A stretch of 64,000 bases of DNA from Paenibacillus pabuli (lineage in GTDB: Bacteria; Bacillota; Bacilli; Paenibacillales; Paenibacillaceae), in contig NZ_CP073714.1 of NCBI RefSeq assembly GCF_023101145.1, positions 5,766,001 through 5,830,000 of the forward strand, given 5' to 3'. The notes beneath the pieces were generated by a model that was given only the letters and a program-made list of their open reading frames with translations, had not been told where the DNA came from and ran no database searches. The number at the start of each line of letters is the position of its first letter. Position 1 is the stretch's first letter. The position numbers and the translations under genes are program-made. Below, piece by piece: positions 17,293 through 25,186 of this stretch.

Positions 17293-18449
17293 TTCCTCCT
17301 TTGACTCACAAGAGTCTCCGCCCTTTCGGCCATGAGCTCTGAATTAATTTTACTGATGCCGAACCTGGTAAGTTTATGCACGACTTCGCTCGCGGACGGT
17401 GCATTTTCAATGATGATGTTCACGACTTCTTCAACATCATCGACAAGCCGGATATAGCGTTTGAATTCCTCCTCTGTCATATTCCCTGTAACTACGAAGA
17501 GTTGATAAAGCAAATTCAACACTGGCATGTGCAGCTTACCATCTGGGACTTCTGGAAGTGTCCAAAACTTGCTATCAAGAAACAACATGGAAGTAATAGG
17601 AGCCTTGTTATCTGTATCGCGGTAATAGACTTGGCCCGCGTCTTGGAACACTTCTTGGATAGTTCCTCCCCGTCCTTCAGAAAAAATGATACCGCATGAA
17701 GCAAGCGTCAGGAGTACATCCTCCCGTATGCTGTTTAGGAAGTATTTCGCCACGTGGGTCGCAAATGGCGTAAATGGTTCATGACCATAATGCCATGTCG
17801 GCAATGCCAAACTACAATTGAGAGGGGTGAGTTGGTCCTTAAGTTCATTAGCAATTTCCCAAGCCGGGAGCATCCATGCGTGGAGATCACTTAACAAATC
17901 TTCATTGATTGTCCTCCCATCCTTACCGATGAGGTGATGCATGTTCTTGGGGAATTCATCAAATGGTTTTTCCGCCAATCTATTGATTGCAGAAGTAAGT
18001 GAGTCAGCGGAGCGTCCTGCGAAAAGTGCACCAAGATGGGTCGCTTCCATGCAGCCTGGCCCGCCGCCACTAACGACGATGAAACCAGATTCAGAAAGCT
18101 TCTGAGCAATTCGTGCAACGTCGCGATATGATTTGCTGCCCCGCGGCTCTCGATGCCCACCCATGATTGCGACAGGACGGCGCCCTGCCTGCATCTCTTC
18201 TGTCAGAAATGCGTTCATTTCACGCACAACTGATGTGTCATGCAAAGCTTCCATCATCGCGGCGTAGGGGTCCGAGATGGTAGTACCTCCTTGTTGATGA
18301 AAATATAAAAAGCACTGGAAATCTGGCGTAGCAGGTAAACTTAACGCATTTTCCGGATTAAAGTGCTCAAGTAACTCAAATGGATTATAGAGCTTATCGT
18401 GAATTGGGTTGAACGGGGGATGCATAATCTGTTCAATTGGTTTTATCAT
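17289..18449 (-). CDS. LOG-family (lysine decarboxylase-like) nucleotide phosphoribohydrolase
   Basis: The 386-residue protein has the Rossmann-type LOG signature: SGGGPGCMEATHLGALF (about residues 126-142) and a variant of PGGxGTxxE reading GRGGTIQEVFQ near residue 260. LOG proteins remove ribose 5'-phosphate from nucleotides such as AMP or cytokinin monophosphates. This one is longer than the 180-200 residue classical form and matches the larger class with an added N-terminal region, as in PpnN. AGGAGCG lies 7 bases before ATG. It is a single gene between two repeat arms (16881 and 18604). The change of the first P to R in the second motif is worth noting; the glutamate is kept. Confidence 0.85.
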   Translation of the reverse strand: MIKPIEQIMHPPFNPIHDKLYNPFELLEHFNPENALSLPATPDFQCFLYFHQQGGTTISDPYAAMMEALHDTSVVREMNAFLTEEMQAGRRPVAIMGGHREPRGSKSYRDVARIAQKLSESGFIVVSGGGPGCMEATHLGALFAGRSADSLTSAINRLAEKPFDEFPKNMHHLIGKDGRTINEDLLSDLHAWMLPAWEIANELKDQLTPLNCSLALPTWHYGHEPFTPFATHVAKYFLNSIREDVLLTLASCGIIFSEGRGGTIQEVFQDAGQVYYRDTDNKAPITSMLFLDSKFWTLPEVPDGKLHMPVLNLLYQLFVVTGNMTEEEFKRYIRLVDDVEEVVNIIIENAPSASEVVHKLTRFGISKINSELMAERAETLVSQRRK

Positions 18450-18603
18450 TGCTCGCTCCTATTTCTCGGTTTTAAAATTCTCATGCTCTGTCAGTTCGTT
18501 AAAAGTGAGGTGGGCGATATCATCTGATTCCCAACAAATAGAACATGGAAAATTCGCCCATTAATGATCTCGGAGCTTAATTTAACCAAGAGCATATTTA
18601 ATT

Positions 18604-18660
18604 ATTCTGCCGGTTAGTTCAATACTGCTAAGATTATTCAACAAAAATTTCAATTGGATT
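18604..18660 (+). repeat. Left arm plus shared gene-end segment
   Basis: CTGCCGGTTAGTTCAAT is a left arm. The next 35 bases (CTAAGATTATTCAAC..., ATTTCAATTGGATTCAT) recur almost unchanged after the left arm at 41401. On the minus strand both encode the same protein end, NPIEI followed by FVE or LVK and a stop. Confidence 0.75.
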
Positions 18661-18800
18661 CATTGTTATTGGGATATCCCCGGCAATATTCACGAAGAGA
18701 TTTTGTTTCGCTTTTTCGTTACTATAAATTCGTCTTCAACCTCAACGATTTGACCTGACTTAAACTCAGTTAAGTATCCCTTATCCGTTATATAGAATTT
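18627..18800 (-). pseudogene. Frameshifted end of an unknown gene
   Basis: The minus strand reads FYITDKGYLTEFKSGQIVEV then EDEFIVTKKR in one frame and, after a one-base shift, KAKQNLFVNIAGDIPITMN then PIEIFVE and a stop in the next. No start codon is present. The tail is the same as that of a second remnant beside the arm at 41401, so this gene once existed in at least two copies. The family is unknown. Confidence 0.5.
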
Positions 18801-18860
18801 GGTTGCTCAATTTCAAGGATACAAATCATTCCGCTTACATAGTCTACTTAAAGTCAAATT

Positions 18861-18920
18861 AAAAATAGGCTCCCATGTAAGCTGGCAGCCTTAGTTGATA
18901 TCGTTTTCAGTTAGTTGAAT
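18861..18920 (+). repeat. Repeat element, hairpin and right arm reaching into an XRE gene
   Basis: AGGCTCCCA and TGGCAGCCT form the hairpin, followed by the right arm TATCGTTTTCAGTTAGTTGA (18899-18918). The arm lies within the last codons of the XRE gene. The segment from about 18780 to here is repeated at 45657-45772. Confidence 0.75.
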
Positions 18921-19172
18921 CATTGAATCATTTCGTTGATATTGTGCCTTCACTTCATAATCATTCGGAATTAATTCATACAAGGCACGGACATCACAAC
19001 CGATGGAATCGGCAATCGATATGGCAATTTTGAGTGGCATCACTCTTTTGTTTTCAATAAAGTCGTAAACTCGTTCCGGTTTAAAAAGTAATTCTTTTGC
19101 CAGCCATTCCGCTGACTTTCCGGATTCCATCAATCGTTCATTCAGTAAGCAACGTCCTAGTTCAAATTTCAA
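18891..19172 (-). CDS. XRE-like helix-turn-helix protein
   Basis: The 93-residue protein has one Cro/C1-type domain: ESGKSAEWLAKELLFKPERVYDFIENKR, then AISIADSIGCDVRALYELIP. It should bind DNA as a small regulator. The TTG start has GGAGG 10 bases upstream. Its last eight codons, giving QLTENDIN and a stop, are formed by the right arm of the repeat, so the arm shapes the C terminus. A decayed second copy of this gene is at 46036-46242. An aldo/keto reductase remnant lies just upstream. Confidence 0.8.
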   Translation of the reverse strand: MKFELGRCLLNERLMESGKSAEWLAKELLFKPERVYDFIENKRVMPLKIAISIADSIGCDVRALYELIPNDYEVKAQYQRNDSMIQLTENDIN

Positions 19173-19188
19173 GAAACGATGACCTCCT

Positions 19189-19413
19189 TCATAAGATCAT
19201 ATTTAACCTTAAGCGTAGTCCATTAACAGTATGAATATACCTCCTTTTTTTACAGGCTTGACCAACAATTTTCTCTGCTCCTCCATTCCTAATACCAAAA
19301 CGCAACGCCTCCACTTCCTCTTTTTCTTTCTGCTTATCTTCACCATATTTCCAAGTCCCTTGACCTATAACAGGAATGCTCACTTCCGTGTTACCTAGCT
19401 TACGATATAGCAT
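19189..19413 (-). pseudogene. Aldo/keto reductase remnant with internal deletion
   Basis: From an ATG at 19413 with AGGAGG 6 bases upstream the frame reads MLYRKLGNTEVSIPVIGQGT then WKYGEDKQ, the standard N terminus of a diketogulonate-reductase-like aldo/keto reductase. It then jumps from ALRFGIRNG to GAEKIVGQA, losing the 12-15 residues that carry the catalytic D and Y, and after GQACKKR the homology ends. The sequence then joins the leader of the XRE gene. This is the 5' end of a gene joined to an unrelated unit, not a functional enzyme. Confidence 0.7.
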
Positions 19414-19495
19414 ACAAAACCTCCTAACAATTGGATGCAACTCAATTATCAATGCCTCCTGCATTAGCAAAAATTTAGTTGTGCCTATTACTCTT

Positions 19496-19575
19496 ACATC
19501 AATGAAAAACGGCAGCCAGTCATGGTCAGCTGCCGTTATGTTGAAGTTTAACTACCGTTTCCCGTTCGTTTAATG
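19496..19575 (+). repeat. Repeat element, GGCAGCCAGTCATGG hairpin type
   Basis: ACGGCAGC and GCTGCCGT pair around AGTCATGGTCA, followed by the right arm CTACCGTTTCCCGTTCGTTT. A near-identical 80-base copy is at 42396-42474. The pair defines a second hairpin subtype of the family. Confidence 0.85.
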
Positions 19576-19584
19576 ATTTACTAT

Positions 19585-20034
19585 TTAATTTGATTCATGT
19601 ACCTTAACATAGACACTACCAAATAATTTTTCTCCAACATATGCATCTAAACGCCAAATCCCCTCTGATGGTAAAGTCATCTGGGATGGACGGTGAGCAT
19701 TAGCCCCGTTTATAGGCCCATTGAAAATTGAACCTTCAAAAATATCAATCTGTTCATTATCGTTATTAGTGCCCACTACTTTCAATTCTTTTCCTTCTAA
19801 ATCACTCGATTCACCCCAAAAATGCCACATATACTTATTCGTTTTGTTAGGGTAAAATTTATCAGCTTCCGAATCGTTATAAATAAAACCTAACTTTCCT
19901 TCTTCCCCTATCATTGTGTAAGAACCAGAATTAAATAATGAACTCTCCTTCCATTTATTTTCTTCAGTTTTAGACTGTGCTCCGCATGCTGTAAAAAACA
20001 ATAAAAAGATAAAGCAACATACAAGAGTCCGCAT
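19585..20034 (-). CDS. DUF4871-like lipoprotein
   Basis: The 149-residue protein starts with a short type II signal peptide ending LFFTACG, so it should be a surface lipoprotein. The rest has the features of Bacillus YhfM-like (DUF4871) proteins: KLGFIY, FYPNKTNKYMWHFWG, and a C-terminal LPSEGIWRLDAYVGEKLFGSV. The role of that family is unknown. An earlier in-frame ATG exists at 20070, but GAGGAGG 4 bases before the ATG at 20034 and the signal peptide fix the start. The gene occupies its own unit between repeat arms at 19552 and 20102. Confidence 0.8.
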   Translation of the reverse strand: MRTLVCCFIFLLFFTACGAQSKTEENKWKESSLFNSGSYTMIGEEGKLGFIYNDSEADKFYPNKTNKYMWHFWGESSDLEGKELKVVGTNNDNEQIDIFEGSIFNGPINGANAHRPSQMTLPSEGIWRLDAYVGEKLFGSVYVKVHESN

Positions 20035-20101
20035 AGTCCCTCCTCGATTTAAATGAGATTTTCGGTTCACTTATTATTTTTATTCAATTTTTATTTAAAC
20101 T

Positions 20102-20124
20102 ATCCTCCCGTTCGTTTAACAAAC
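20102..20124 (+). repeat. Repeat family, single arm separating two genes
   Basis: ATCCTCCCGTTCGTTTAAC has the arm core, with no hairpin. It is the only thing between the promoter side of the DUF4871 lipoprotein gene and the 3' end of the SnoaL-like gene, 6 bases before the latter's stop. Confidence 0.75.
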
Positions 20125-20129
20125 GTGGC

Positions 20130-20516
20130 TCAACTGTAATCTTCAATTAACGAGAATTTTCCTTCCTTTATCTTAAATGTTGAGTTACCTTTTAACTCTA
20201 GCTTATCCCCACTCTTTAATCCATTCGGTAAATCCACAGCTAAGATACCCTCGTAATTGATTCCAACCTCTACTTTGTCATCCCTTATAACATTGTAATC
20301 GGTAATTGTCTGGCGACGTCTAGAAAACATCGTTGCGGACTGTTCTGCCAACTCCCTAAATGCTTGTATTCCTCTGGTCTCTATTGTCGTTTCTCCATTG
20401 GAAATATTTCTGAATATGATGTCCTTATGCAAAAGTTCAACCATTCTTTCAATTTCATATGAATTGTATGCTTCAAGATAATTTTCAATTATACCCCTTA
20501 TTCCCTTACGATCCAT
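20130..20516 (-). CDS. SnoaL-like/NTF2-fold protein
   Basis: The 128-residue protein reads as a cone-shaped NTF2 fold: IIENYLEAYNSYEIERMVELLH then KDIIFRNIS, a middle FRELAEQSATMF, and a C-terminal sheet ending FKIKEGKFSLIEDYS. Members act as small-molecule isomerases or hydrolases, or as stand-alone binding proteins. No catalytic acid pair can be assigned. The ATG at 20516 with AGGAG 8 bases upstream is preferred to the longer frame from 20567. The stop codon lies against a repeat arm. Confidence 0.8.
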   Translation of the reverse strand: MDRKGIRGIIENYLEAYNSYEIERMVELLHKDIIFRNISNGETTIETRGIQAFRELAEQSATMFSRRRQTITDYNVIRDDKVEVGINYEGILAVDLPNGLKSGDKLELKGNSTFKIKEGKFSLIEDYS

Positions 20517-20598
20517 AACAGGACTCCTCTCTTGACATAAAGGTGATACCCCGGTAAACCAAGACAAATTCTCGATATGATACTACCATATATTTAAT

Positions 20599-20695
20599 AT
20601 ATACTGCCTGTTAGCTTAAAGAAAAAGAGCAGTTGTCAACGGTAAAACTGTTCCTGACTGTCTTGAATTAACGTTTCTACGTTAGCTTAAAATGA
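20599..20695 (+). repeat. Repeat element, full, divergent hairpin
   Basis: Left arm ACTGCCTGTTAGCTTAAAG, a GCAGTT/AACTGT hairpin, and right arm AACGTTTCTACGTTAGCTTA. It follows the start side of the SnoaL-like gene. Confidence 0.75.
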
Positions 20696-20970
20696 CAGGT
20701 GTTAAATTCTCTTCATTTTAGATATACCAATTTAACCGACCTGAATATCACTCACATCATCCTGCCTTATGCGAAAGTCTTCCAAAGGATCTTTCAATTA
20801 AAGGGTTTAAAAGCTACCGACGAACTTTCGCCAAAGCATTGGGTAATTCATCACGTTGACTTACCAAGAATTCCTCTTTATAATTCGGACATCGAGAGCC
20901 AAGACAATCCCCCAGTCGGTTGTCGAATTTAAAGTAAACAAACTCAATAGTGAAAGATGGTGAAGAAATT

Positions 20971-21213
20971 ATGACTAAGCAGAAAGTATACTACGGTAAA
21001 GATCTCGAGGTAATGTTTAATTCGGAGGCATGCATTCATTCCGGTATTTGCGTAAAAGGGCTCCCTGGTGTTTTTGATTTAAGCAAGCGTCCGTGGGTTA
21101 ATCCCGATGCTGACACTTCAGAAGCAATTGCCCGGCATATTGACACATGCCCAAGTGGAGCACTGACGTATAGACGTCTGGACGGAGAATATTTAACAGA
21201 GAAAGAGGGATGA
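20971..21213 (+). CDS. yjdI: YjdI-family (4Fe-4S) mono-cluster protein
   Basis: The 80-residue protein has ACIHSGICVKGLPGVFDL, KRPWVNPDA and HIDTCPSGAL, the cysteine pattern of the Fer4_19/YjdI family. The three or four cysteines should hold one iron-sulphur cluster. The next gene overlaps by 4 bases (ATGA) and is the YjdJ-like acetyltransferase, the same pair and order as in E. coli yjdI-yjdJ, which supports the call. The ATG at 20971 is preferred to an earlier one because it begins the conserved MTKQKVYYG; the ribosome site is weak. The unit is bounded by the repeat at 20599 and a strong terminator. Confidence 0.88.
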   Translation: MTKQKVYYGKDLEVMFNSEACIHSGICVKGLPGVFDLSKRPWVNPDADTSEAIARHIDTCPSGALTYRRLDGEYLTEKEG

Positions 21214-21497
21214 ACATGCATGTTGTAGAACATGAAAACGCTAATAAAAGATTTCTTATCGAAGATAACGGCGGCATTGCTGCGGTGATGACGTATGTAA
21301 TCTCAAGTCCGGAACTTTACATTATCGATCACACCTTTGTCGAAAATGCTTACCGAGGACAAGGGCTTGGCGATAAGCTTATCGAAGCTATGGTGGAATA
21401 CGCGCGGGAAAACGATATTAAGATTCTACCCTTATGCCCGTTTGCCAAAGGTCGATTCGAACGTATCTCTGAATACGCGGATGTTCTCAATAAATAA
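21210..21497 (+). CDS. yjdJ: YjdJ-like short GNAT acetyltransferase
   Basis: The 95-residue protein is a minimal GNAT of the COG2388 type: FVENAYRGQGLGDKLIEAM carries the acetyl-CoA loop (YRGQGLG), and PLCPFAKGRF is the conserved C-terminal signature. Its substrate is unknown. It overlaps the stop of the iron-sulphur gene; a second ATG at 21216 is better spaced from the AAAGAGGG site. The pair probably acts together, since the same two genes are neighbours in distant bacteria. Confidence 0.88.
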   Translation: MNMHVVEHENANKRFLIEDNGGIAAVMTYVISSPELYIIDHTFVENAYRGQGLGDKLIEAMVEYARENDIKILPLCPFAKGRFERISEYADVLNK

Positions 21498-21523
21498 TCA
21501 AGAATAATATGGTTATGAAAATG

Positions 21524-21577
21524 ATAAGAGAAGAGCCTGAAGGTATTTTCTTCGTTCCCCCCAGGCTCTTCTCTTAT
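21524..21577 (+). terminator. Terminator after the yjdI-yjdJ pair
   Basis: A perfect 16-bp stem (ATAAGAGAAGAGCCTG with CAGGCTCTTCTCTTAT) begins 27 bases after the stop codon. Confidence 0.9.
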
Positions 21578-21613
21578 TTGTCAATCGATTCCCTTGTCAG
21601 AAGAAAATAAATT

Positions 21614-21664
21614 ATTATACTGCCGCTGTTTTCATTGAATTAATGTTATCCGTTAGAGAGTAGA
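21614..21664 (+). repeat. Degenerate repeat element
   Basis: ATACTGCCGCTG looks like a worn left arm and AATGTTATCCGTTAGAGAG (21641-21659) like a right arm. The hairpin is lost. It sits between the terminator of yjdJ and the DinB gene. Confidence 0.45.
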
Positions 21665-21735
21665 GGATCACCCAGGAAAATCCGCCCAGTAGTTCAATAC
21701 AATCCATTCCGAGTAATGGTGTTTATTAAACCTCA

Positions 21736-22191
21736 TTAGAGCCTCGCAAACGTAATGTAATCGACTTGGACAGGCTCTACCGATTCGATCCGTAGTGCCC
21801 GGTTGATCTGTCCCCGGTGATATTGCCCATGTAAGAGGACCTGCAACAGGATGTCCCGGACGGATGTTCGGAACGGAACCCCGCTCTGATTCGCATAATC
21901 GATCATCTCGTCCAGCTCAGATTCCTCGAGCCTTTCGATATAGATGCGATATTGCTCTGCGTTTTCTTCGAACATCGTCCGGATCGCCGTCAGGTCTCCC
22001 GCTTCCTCCCATAATGAATATTCTGCACTGCCCTTGCCCTGCAATCGGGACAGCCAGACTCGTTCCGCGACCGCGACGTGCCGAACGAGTTTCAGAAGGT
22101 CCTTGTTCTTCGTGCCACTCTCTTCGAGCGCTTCCAAGATACGTCCATCCGCCCAATACAGGTGGTCCATCATGCACTTGATCGTCTTCAC
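21736..22191 (-). CDS. DinB-family metal-binding protein
   Basis: The 151-residue four-helix protein has the three metal histidines in the usual places: MDHLYWAD near the N terminus, RHVAVAERVW, and LHGQYHRGQINRAL near the C terminus. DinB/YfiT-type proteins act as nickel- or zinc-dependent thiol transferases, for example bacillithiol S-transferases, often in detoxification. The start is GTG with GAGGGGG 8 bases upstream. It lies 50 bases downstream of the MerR gene on the same strand and may be cotranscribed with it. Confidence 0.88.
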   Translation of the reverse strand: MKTIKCMMDHLYWADGRILEALEESGTKNKDLLKLVRHVAVAERVWLSRLQGKGSAEYSLWEEAGDLTAIRTMFEENAEQYRIYIERLEESELDEMIDYANQSGVPFRTSVRDILLQVLLHGQYHRGQINRALRIESVEPVQVDYITFARL

Positions 22192-22240
22192 TTCGTTTTC
22201 CCCCTCTTCACCTCATCGCTTATTTAAACAAGGAGTATGC

Positions 22241-22717
22241 TCATAGCGGTTGTATCTCAGATAGAACTTCAGCTTTTCGAACTGTGGGCGAGTAAAATAC
22301 GTCAGCATGCATATGCTGAATTTTGTCCCAGTTACCGGGATTGGTTGTATCTGGAGAGCGGTGCTCCAGAATAGCCTGATATAGAGCAGTCTTTTGTTCC
22401 AAATGAGCAATGTGCTGTTTGGCTTCTTCGAGCTTAACGAGTGCTGCTTCTTTATGCTCCATCATAAGTTTGTATCGTTGCTGTATGGTCGAATCTCCTT
22501 CGAGACAGAAATCAACGTACATTTTAATGACTTCAATAGACATCCCGGATTGCTTCAGACATTTGATGCCATGCAGCCAGTTGATCGATTCTTCGTCGAA
22601 CATCCGAATATTGTTTTGATTGCGCTGCACGCTTGGCACCAGGCCTTTATCCGTATAAAAGCGTACAGCGTGCTCAGTGAGTCCCGTTATCAGGGCGGCT
22701 TCTTTGACCGTATGCAT
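22241..22717 (-). CDS. MerR-family regulator, AdhR type
   Basis: The 158-residue protein has the winged helix at the N terminus (HTVKEAALITGLTEHAVRFYT, then DKGLVPSVQRNQNN) and a long dimerisation coil (EHKEAALVKLEEAKQHIAHLE). It lacks the metal-binding cysteine pair of classical MerR and resembles the aldehyde- or thiol-sensing AdhR/YyaN group. AAGGAGG lies 7 bases before ATG. It is divergent from the aldo/keto reductase at 22888, and the operator at 22757-22775 is placed as MerR activators require. An aldehyde-induced switch is the likely role. Confidence 0.9.
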   Translation of the reverse strand: MHTVKEAALITGLTEHAVRFYTDKGLVPSVQRNQNNIRMFDEESINWLHGIKCLKQSGMSIEVIKMYVDFCLEGDSTIQQRYKLMMEHKEAALVKLEEAKQHIAHLEQKTALYQAILEHRSPDTTNPGNWDKIQHMHADVFYSPTVRKAEVLSEIQPL

Positions 22718-22753
22718 GTGAAATCCTCCTTGAAAATTTTTTTCGAAATCGGC

Positions 22754-22790
22754 TTGCCTTCGTGTAACACGAAGGTGATAGGCTTATTGT
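22754..22790 (+). promoter_or_regulatory. MerR-type promoter with long spacer and perfect palindrome
   Basis: TTGCCT (22754-22759) and TAGGCT (22779-22784) are 19 bases apart, the overlong spacer typical of MerR-activated promoters. The palindrome CCTTCGTGTAACACGAAGG (22757-22775) fills the spacer. An alternative -10, TATTGT at 22785, is further away. Confidence 0.8.
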
Positions 22791-22887
22791 AATGCAAATC
22801 CACCATAAGCGGAACCCCAGCTATGGTGCCCGATTTTCGAATTCGGGGCCGTTTGCGTTTTACATTTAAACCCTAGGAGGAATTACA

Positions 22888-23739
22888 ATGCAAACCGTAA
22901 CATTAAACAATGGTGTGAAAATGCCGATCATCGGCTTTGGTGTGTACCAAGTTCCAGATGCTGAAGAATGCGAAAACTCCGTATATGAAGCGCTGATGGC
23001 TGGTTACCGTCTGATCGACACCGCCTCCGGTTATATGAATGAGGAAGCGGTCGGACGCGCGATCAAGCGCAGCGGCATACCGCGTGAGGAGCTGTTCATT
23101 ACGACCAAGCTCTGGGTTCAGGATGCCAACTACGAGCGTGCCAAGCTGTCCTTTTCCAAATCCCTGAAAAAGCTGCAGCTCGACTATCTCGATCTATATC
23201 TTATTCACCAGCCGTTCGGCGATTACTACGGCGCTTGGCGTGCGATGGAAGACCTGTACCGCGAAGGTAAAATCAAGGCGATCGGTGTCAGCAACTTCCT
23301 GCCTGATCGTCTGATGGACCTCATCGTGCATAATGAAATCGTGCCTGCCGTTAACCAGGTCGAAACGCACCCGTTTTATCAGCAGATTGAGAATGGCGCT
23401 TTTATGAAGGAGCAGGGAGTGCAGCACCAGTCGTGGGCACCGTTCGCTGAAGGAAGGGGCAACCTGTTCGGTAACGAAGTGCTGACATCGATCGCGTCAA
23501 AACACAATAAGTCCGTCGCCCAGGTCGTGTTACGTTGGCTTGTTCAGCGTGAAGTCGTTGTAATCCCTAAATCGGTGAACAAAGAGCGGATCGTCGAAAA
23601 CTTCAACATATTTGATTTTGAGTTGAGCGCGGACGATATCGAACAAATTTCGGCCCTCGATATGCGGGAAAGTCTTTTCTTATCATACCGTGATCCCGAA
23701 GTCGCCAAGATGATGGGCAACTGGAAAATCGATCTGTAA
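22888..23739 (+). CDS. Aldo/keto reductase
   Basis: The 283-residue TIM-barrel enzyme has [18 protein letters not shown] (catalytic D and Y), FITTKLWV (catalytic K) and [12 protein letters not shown] (catalytic H), then KAIGVSNF and the NADPH-binding [16 protein letters not shown]. It reduces aldehydes and ketones with NADPH; the closest relatives are methylglyoxal/glyoxal reductases such as YvgN. AGGAGG lies 7 bases before ATG. Control by the divergent MerR gene fits induction by reactive carbonyls. Confidence 0.93.
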   Translation: MQTVTLNNGVKMPIIGFGVYQVPDAEECENSVYEALMAGYRLIDTASGYMNEEAVGRAIKRSGIPREELFITTKLWVQDANYERAKLSFSKSLKKLQLDYLDLYLIHQPFGDYYGAWRAMEDLYREGKIKAIGVSNFLPDRLMDLIVHNEIVPAVNQVETHPFYQQIENGAFMKEQGVQHQSWAPFAEGRGNLFGNEVLTSIASKHNKSVAQVVLRWLVQREVVVIPKSVNKERIVENFNIFDFELSADDIEQISALDMRESLFLSYRDPEVAKMMGNWKIDL

Positions 23740-23781
23740 ACCATAATCGTACTCATCACTTGTTTATCCTAATCTATTAAA

Positions 23782-23820
23782 AAAGGACAGGTCGGTCCAA
23801 AGTGACCCCCTGTCCTTTCT
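23782..23820 (+). terminator. Terminator after the aldo/keto reductase
   Basis: AAAGGACAGG and CCTGTCCTTT form a perfect 10-bp stem followed by CTTTA. Confidence 0.85.
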
Positions 23821-23857
23821 TTACATGTTAAGCCGCCAATAGCGTTACAACGTCGAA

Positions 23858-23907
23858 GACGGTACCATGGAGCCATACATTGAACTCCAGATACCGTCCC
23901 TTTTTTT
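23858..23907 (+). terminator. Second plus-strand terminator
   Basis: GACGGTA...ATGGAG pairs with CTCC...TACCGTC, followed by seven T. It also separates the aldo/keto reductase from the convergent esterase gene. Confidence 0.75.
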
Positions 23908-23922
23908 CAGATTCCAGCTTGA

Positions 23923-24864
23923 TTATGCCTGAATCCAGGCGTTAGCAAGCAGAAGGGCTCCGCGAGCAGCTGCGGTTTCAGCCAAATCGTTTAGCATTAC
24001 GAAGTCATGGATGATGCCTTGGAAGCGAACTGCCGTTACTCTAACGCCGGCTTCCCGTAGTTTATTGGCGTACGCCTCACCCTCGTCCCGCAATACATCA
24101 GCCTCGCCTGTAATGACCAGAGCTTCAGGAAGTCCTGCCAATTGCTCGGTTGTCGCTTGCAGAGGAGACGCGTAAATTTCTTTTCTCTGATCCGGGTCCG
24201 TCGTATATTGATCCCAGAACCATTGCATGCCGTCACGACGCAAAAAGTATCCTTCGGCAAATTGTCTATAGGAATCGGTATCGAAAGAAGCGTCTGTTAC
24301 CGGGTAGAACAACAATTGTTTGTGAATTTTCGGTCCTTTACGGTCTTTGGCCATCAACGTAATTGCTGCGCTCATGTTACCACCGACGCTGTCACCGGCT
24401 ACTACAATATGGTCCGTATCCAATCCGTATTCGCTGCCGTTCTCAGCCACCCAGCCGAGTGCAGCGTATACTTCTTCGATTGCTACCGGATAGCGATCCT
24501 CGGGAGATAAACTGTAATTCGTGAACACAACTGCAGACTGGGAACCAACGGCCAATTCACGGACCAATCGATCATGCGTATGTGCGTTACCGAATACCCA
24601 GCCGGCTCCGTGTGTGTACAGAATAACCGGAAGCACACTCGGTGCATTTTGCGGGCGGACAATGGTAAGAGACACGCTACCCTTAGGCCCGCCGTTAATA
24701 GTCAATTCTTCTATATCAACTGGCAATTTATTCACAGCACCGGATTGGACTTGATCGACGACTTCACGGCCTTTCACCGGGCCATGATCAAACAAATAGG
24801 GAGGGTTGGCTGTCGCTTCCGCAAATTGTTTAGCAGCTGCTTCGAGTACGACTTTATTTGTCAT
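23923..24864 (-). CDS. Alpha/beta hydrolase, hormone-sensitive-lipase-type esterase
   Basis: The 313-residue protein has the HSL-family oxyanion motif YTHGAGW (HGGGW variant), the nucleophile elbow GDSVGGNM, the acid in ITGEADVLRDEG and the histidine in GIIHDF. It should cleave short-chain acyl esters in the cytoplasm. ACAGGAG lies 8 bases before ATG. The gene converges on the aldo/keto reductase across two terminators. Its own regulator is not obvious. Confidence 0.92.
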   Translation of the reverse strand: MTNKVVLEAAAKQFAEATANPPYLFDHGPVKGREVVDQVQSGAVNKLPVDIEELTINGGPKGSVSLTIVRPQNAPSVLPVILYTHGAGWVFGNAHTHDRLVRELAVGSQSAVVFTNYSLSPEDRYPVAIEEVYAALGWVAENGSEYGLDTDHIVVAGDSVGGNMSAAITLMAKDRKGPKIHKQLLFYPVTDASFDTDSYRQFAEGYFLRRDGMQWFWDQYTTDPDQRKEIYASPLQATTEQLAGLPEALVITGEADVLRDEGEAYANKLREAGVRVTAVRFQGIIHDFVMLNDLAETAAARGALLLANAWIQA

Positions 24865-25186
24865 ATTGAAAACTCCTGTCTCTTCTTTGAATTATTGAAT
24901 TAGATTTTATCAATGGTTGTGTGCATGAAGTTTATTCTGAGATCCGTCTTGTTTTACCCTAAATAAGCAGTCAACATCCAAAGATGTTTTTCTATAGAGG
25001 TCTTGATGGCTAGAAACATATCCGCTTTTGTCTTATCCCTTGTCCCTAGAACGGAAGTTATGAACCAGCTTGGGAGGTATAAAAAATCATCTTTTTTCAC
25101 ATGATACGAGACTAACCATTTTATTTACCTCCCTCAATAGAATATAGACCTGAATTATATATGTAAAAATGTCTATAACAAAGAGG
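24865..25186. other. Spacer with a possible gene remnant
   Basis: On the minus strand from about 25104 to 24954 a frame reads KKDDFLYLPSWFITSVLGTR then DKTKADMFLAIKTSIEKHL and WMLTAYLG before a stop. It has no start codon with a ribosome site in frame; the good GGGAGGT site at about 25130 leads into a frame that stops after 10 codons, so a frameshift is possible. The product is unknown. Confidence 0.35.

Noticed and set aside
20699-20932. Plus-strand frame of 77 codons before yjdI
   Set aside because: No ribosome site, odd composition, and other frames across it are equally plausible; no family match can be seen.
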